From the NCBI GenBank assembly GCA_048262255.1, contig JBLXFH010000001.1:1116001-1180000 (forward strand): DNA of 64,000 nucleotides, read 5' to 3'. Shown here in pieces: positions 60,989-64,000 of the stretch. The stretch's first letter is position 1, and each line of letters starts with the position of its first letter. Under the pieces are notes generated by a model. The model saw only the letters and a program-made list of their open reading frames with translations. It did not search any database and was not told the DNA's origin. The stretch is from JABMNT01 sp048262255 (GTDB lineage: Bacteria; Pseudomonadota; Alphaproteobacteria; Rhodospirillales; Casp-alpha2). The translations under genes and the position numbers were made by a program.

Positions 60989-62023
60989 ATGCACGGAACT
61001 TATGAAGATATCTGGGGGCAGTTGAACTCCCGTTTGCGCGAAGTTGAAGCCGGTGGCGGCCTGGATGGCGCCCTTCTGGAGCTTGAGCAGCACCAGAAAG
61101 ACAGCGGTTTTATCAAACTGGGCCTGTCATCAGTCGAGCGCACAAATTTCTTTCATCCCAAGGACCCTTCCCGTTTTTTTCGGGTTCAGGTTAATCCGGA
61201 ACGCGCGCTTCGCTTCGGCGGAGCCGGCATCAAGACGCCGCCCCCCGGCGACGAGATCAAGAACGGCGGGTGCTTCCTGTGCCGCGATAACATTCGCTGG
61301 CAGCAGCAGGGGACGGAAATGGGCTATGAGCTGCACATCGGAAATAATCACTATTACGCCTGGATGAACCCCTTTCCCTTGCTGCCCACTCATGTGGTAA
61401 TCGCAAATACCGATCATACGTCACAGGAATGGCCGATATGCGAAAACGGGAATCTCGACGTTTCCCGGTTACTGGAAGATCTGGTCCGTCTGGCGACCCG
61501 CATGCCCGGATACGTCGGGTTCTATAACGGCGTCAGTGCCGGGGCTTCCATTCCCGGCCACCTGCATTTCCAGTTTTTCAAACGTCCCGAAAGCGACCCC
61601 GAATTCCCGCTAGAGCGCGTCGCCCGGGCGCACCACAGGTTGGCTCCCGGTGTGACGTATGTGGAAAGCTATCCGCTGGATGCCGCCATGTGGACAGGCC
61701 AACCGGACGATGTGATCACCAAGGCTTCGGCCTGGGTGGCCGACTGGGCGGACGCCAATCGCGAGCGTCTGCCCGGGCTGACCTCCAATTTTATTGTTTC
61801 GAGTGACACGCGGGGTTCGGGAATCAGCCTTTATTTTGTTCCCCGTGACCGCGCGCGCGCGCATGGTCACGGTCTGTCGGGCCTGATCGGCGGTTTGGAA
61901 GTGCTGGGGGAACTGGTTTTCTCAAGTGCCGAGGACAGGGCGCAACTGGATGCTGGAGAGGTCGATTATTTCAGTCTGGAAAAAACTCTGGCCAGCGTAC
62001 ACACGCCCTTCTTCACGGATTAG
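60989..62023 (+). CDS. DUF4922/HIT-like phosphorylase or nucleotidyltransferase
   Basis: 344 residues from the ATG after GGAG at 60977-60980; an upstream frame to 60863 has no support. Zinc-type Cys pair NGGCFLCRDN, HIT-superfamily GASIPGHLHFQFF (His-x-His). Related to Ap4A phosphorylase, GalT and plant GDP-L-galactose phosphorylase (VTC2). Divergent from the kinase and glycosyltransferase genes, convergent with glgC by four overlapping bases. A sugar-nucleotide phosphorylase in carbohydrate metabolism is inferred. Confidence 0.82.
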   Translation: MHGTYEDIWGQLNSRLREVEAGGGLDGALLELEQHQKDSGFIKLGLSSVERTNFFHPKDPSRFFRVQVNPERALRFGGAGIKTPPPGDEIKNGGCFLCRDNIRWQQQGTEMGYELHIGNNHYYAWMNPFPLLPTHVVIANTDHTSQEWPICENGNLDVSRLLEDLVRLATRMPGYVGFYNGVSAGASIPGHLHFQFFKRPESDPEFPLERVARAHHRLAPGVTYVESYPLDAAMWTGQPDDVITKASAWVADWADANRERLPGLTSNFIVSSDTRGSGISLYFVPRDRARAHGHGLSGLIGGLEVLGELVFSSAEDRAQLDAGEVDYFSLEKTLASVHTPFFTD

Positions 62024-63339
62024 GACGCTGAGGACTTGACCTCGACCTCAACCTCAACATCTTCACGGACAATGCCGGGTATATAGCCTTCATCCTGACC
62101 AAGCATCTTGCGATTGACGACGACGATCCCGTTGTCTGACAGAATAAACCGCTTGGCGTCTTCAACCGGGTCCTCGCCGATGACCGTTCCTTCCGGGATG
62201 CGGCACTGGTTGTCGAGGATGACGTTCTTCAGGCGTGAGCCGCGGCCGATTTCGCAGCCGGGCAGGGCGAGAACACCCTCCAGCTCACAGCCCTGATAGA
62301 CCTTGACGTTGGAAAAAAGGATGGAATTGGTCAGTTTGGAGATGTCGATTTCACAGCCGGCGCTGACCATGGCGTTTTCAATCTGGCAGGCCGAACCGTA
62401 GCCCAGAAAGCGGGCGGCGGGAAGCTGCGGCTGGTCCGTCCAAAGCCGCCAGTCCATATCGTAAATATCAAAAGGCGGGTTTTCCGAGATCAGTTCCATA
62501 TTGGCCTGGTAAAAGGCGTCAATGGTCCCGACATCACGCCAGTACGGTTCGCCTTTGTGAGAGGGGTTCTGGAACTGGTGCGCCTGAATGTGGTGGCCGC
62601 TTTTCAGGGCCTTCGGGATAATGTCCTTGCCGAAATCATGGCTGGATGTGTCGTCAGCCGCATCCATGCTCAGTTGCCTCATCAGATATTCACGGGAAAA
62701 GACATAAATCCCCATGCTGCTGAGGGCCTGTTCCGGATTGTCCGGCAGCGGTTTCGGGTGGTCCGGTTTTTCTTCAAAATCGATGATGCGGCCTGTGTCA
62801 TCGACCTGCATGACGCCGAATTCTGTGGCTTCGGCGATCGGCACGGCATTGCAAGCAATGGTGAAATCGGCACCGGAATCGACGTGGGCAGCCAGCATTT
62901 CCCCATAGTCCATGGAATAGATGTGGTCTCCGGCCAGGATCAGGACATATTCCGGCCCGTATCCGTCAATGATATCATGGGATTGGTAAACCGCATCGGC
63001 AGTGCCCTGGTACCAGTGGTCTTCATCGACCCATTGCTGGGCTGGAACGATATCGAGAAAGGCACCGCGTTCCGCATTCAGGTCGTTCCAGCCATGCAGC
63101 AGATGCTGCATCAGGGAATGGGATTTGTACTGGGTTAAAATGCTGATGCGCTTGATGTCGGAATTGACGCAGTTTGACAGGGTAAAATCGATAATCCGGA
63201 ATTTCCCGCCAAACGGTACCGCCGGTTTGGTGCGCCAGTCGGTCAGCACACCCAGCCGACTTCCGCGCCCACCAGCCAAAATCACAGCCACCGTCTTGCT
63301 GGTCAGGCGACTGACGTAACGGGTTGCTTTATAGGTCAT
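62020..63339 (-). CDS. glgC: Glucose-1-phosphate adenylyltransferase
   Basis: 439 residues from the ATG at 63339. N-terminal AVILAGGRGSRLGVLTDWRTKPAVPFGGKFRIIDF (nucleotide binding and allosteric), GTADAV catalytic loop, YWRDVGTID, and a C-terminal left-handed beta helix. Makes ADP-glucose, the donor for glycogen or for the SPS-like enzyme at 58724. No other glycogen gene is seen nearby, so the pathway is not shown by neighbours. Confidence 0.95.
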   Translation of the reverse strand: MTYKATRYVSRLTSKTVAVILAGGRGSRLGVLTDWRTKPAVPFGGKFRIIDFTLSNCVNSDIKRISILTQYKSHSLMQHLLHGWNDLNAERGAFLDIVPAQQWVDEDHWYQGTADAVYQSHDIIDGYGPEYVLILAGDHIYSMDYGEMLAAHVDSGADFTIACNAVPIAEATEFGVMQVDDTGRIIDFEEKPDHPKPLPDNPEQALSSMGIYVFSREYLMRQLSMDAADDTSSHDFGKDIIPKALKSGHHIQAHQFQNPSHKGEPYWRDVGTIDAFYQANMELISENPPFDIYDMDWRLWTDQPQLPAARFLGYGSACQIENAMVSAGCEIDISKLTNSILFSNVKVYQGCELEGVLALPGCEIGRGSRLKNVILDNQCRIPEGTVIGEDPVEDAKRFILSDNGIVVVNRKMLGQDEGYIPGIVREDVEVEVEVKSSAS

Positions 63340-63644
63340 TTCTGGCGGGTCCACCCTTGTTCGATTTTCCTGTTAAAAATCATAATACGAGATGTCTTGG
63401 AGGCTGTCACGTCACCCCCATTCGTCATCATTCTGGCGAATCCATGCCACGGATAAGTAGATAACATATGGCGATTATATTATTGAGAGTCATGTCTATC
63501 GATTGCCTGTGCCAGATCCTTTGCCGGTATAACGAAGCATTCTATGATTGAAGAGCACGGCGGCAATCGCTATCGATGGGGCCAGGCCATGGAAACCCAC
63601 AGGTTTTTTACGTTCGAAACCCGTCATTATTTTGGAAGTCTTAA
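63340..63644. other. Intergenic region, no gene accepted
   Basis: 305 bases between divergent glgC and the aminotransferase. A 35-codon frame (63544-63651) overlaps the next start but has no support. GGAAG near 63634 is the ribosome site of the next gene. Confidence 0.45.
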
Positions 63645-64000
63645 ATGTTAACCAATGATCAGCTCAGCCAATGGGACCGGGAGAATTTCTTTCATCCGTC
63701 GACCCATCTTGCCCAGTTTGCACGCGGTGACCTTGCCAACCGGATCGTCACCGGCGGTAAAGGCGTTTATATCGAGGATCGCGATGGCAACAGGCTGCTG
63801 GATGCCTTCGCCGGGCTGTATTGCGTCAATGTGGGTTATGGGCGGATGGAGATTGCCGAGGCCATTGCTGAACAGGCGAAGAAGCTCGCCTATTACCATT
63901 CTTACGTCGGGCATGGCACCGAGGCCTCGATTACCCTGTCAAAAATGATTATCGACCGGGCGCCTGCGAACATGAGCAAGGTCTATTATGGTCTTTCCGG
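63645..64000 (+). CDS. Class III (omega-amino acid/aspartate) aminotransferase, N-terminal part
   Basis: The window ends after 118 codons. The opening WDRENFFHPSTHLAQFARG, GVYIEDRDGNRLLDAFAGLYCVNVGYGR and YYHSYVGHGTE are the start of a PLP-dependent class III aminotransferase of the omega-amino-acid:pyruvate kind. The PLP lysine is beyond the window. Starts at the ATG after GGAAG. Confidence 0.9.
   Translation, partial: MLTNDQLSQWDRENFFHPSTHLAQFARGDLANRIVTGGKGVYIEDRDGNRLLDAFAGLYCVNVGYGRMEIAEAIAEQAKKLAYYHSYVGHGTEASITLSKMIIDRAPANMSKVYYGLS

Noticed and set aside
63544..63651. 35-codon upstream frame before the aminotransferase
   Set aside because: No ribosome site, and its end overlaps the next start; a chance frame is more likely.

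Overview
The window looks like the chromosome of an alphaproteobacterium. Supporting signs are a moderately GC-rich backbone, alphaproteobacterial-type housekeeping genes (murA, infC, thrS, rpmI-rplT-pheST, polA, msrPQ), an NDUFS6-like zinc-finger protein, and several small proteins of the kind found in this class. Genus and order cannot be fixed by eye; nothing here points to a eukaryote, archaeon or plasmid.

Positions 1-6043 are the end of an integrated, AT-richer genomic island. A tyrosine integrase (4897-6078) with an excisionase-like partner sits against a tRNA-Thr(GGU) gene (5969-6043, minus), and the integrase frame runs antisense through the whole tRNA. The cargo is a tightly coupled minus-strand operon (3614 down to 178): a small acyl-carrier-like protein, an XRE repressor, an ImmA/IrrE zinc peptidase, a thymidylate-synthase-like protein, and a protein resembling the phage base-hypermodification family HMUDK/aGPT-PPlase. 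It starts from a clear promoter whose -10 lies in a 29-bp inverted repeat. Upstream is about 1 kb of non-coding DNA full of TTTAAA/CTTAAG palindromes. This cassette is my best candidate for an undescribed system, plausibly a DNA or nucleotide modification or defence module under damage- or phage-type control.

Positions 6193-16116 hold core genes: murA, a NIPSNAP protein, thrS-infC (infC apparently starting at AUA), then divergent rpmI-rplT-pheS-pheT and a HAD phosphatase. From 16032 to 24650 come a membrane class III cyclase, an M23 peptidase homologue, and a glyoxylate/2-hydroxy-acid module (GntR regulator, FAD/Fe-S dehydrogenase, divergent serine-glyoxylate-type aminotransferase).

Positions 24734-29410 form a secreted thiol/metal/sulfur neighbourhood: a 92-residue peptide with four C-x2-C-N-P-C-A-A-K-K repeats, a SUMF1-fold protein, a cupredoxin-like protein, a YeeE/YedE (TsuA-type) sulfur transporter, a DUF302 protein and a DegP-type protease. 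Next are a STAS-like gene with a truncated tandem copy, tRNA-Arg(CCU), PagL, prolyl aminopeptidase, YtoQ, a Nudix protein and an ACT-domain protein preceded by an attenuator-like leader.

Positions 34702-50794 contain a DnaB-like ATPase, two surface-glycan glycosyltransferases, a SDR, a TPR protein, GST, msrP-msrQ, a periplasmic rhodanese, a hydroxyacyl-CoA-dehydrogenase-family enzyme, polA and two related lipoproteins. Positions 50968-56325 carry an ABC ATPase-lipase-DAO-response regulator run and an OmpA-like protein. The last stretch (56591-64000) is carbohydrate-oriented: a LacI regulator with paired operators and a divergent PhyH dioxygenase, a sucrose-phosphate-synthase-like glycosyltransferase, a P-loop kinase, a DUF4922/HIT-like phosphorylase, GlgC, and the start of a class III aminotransferase.
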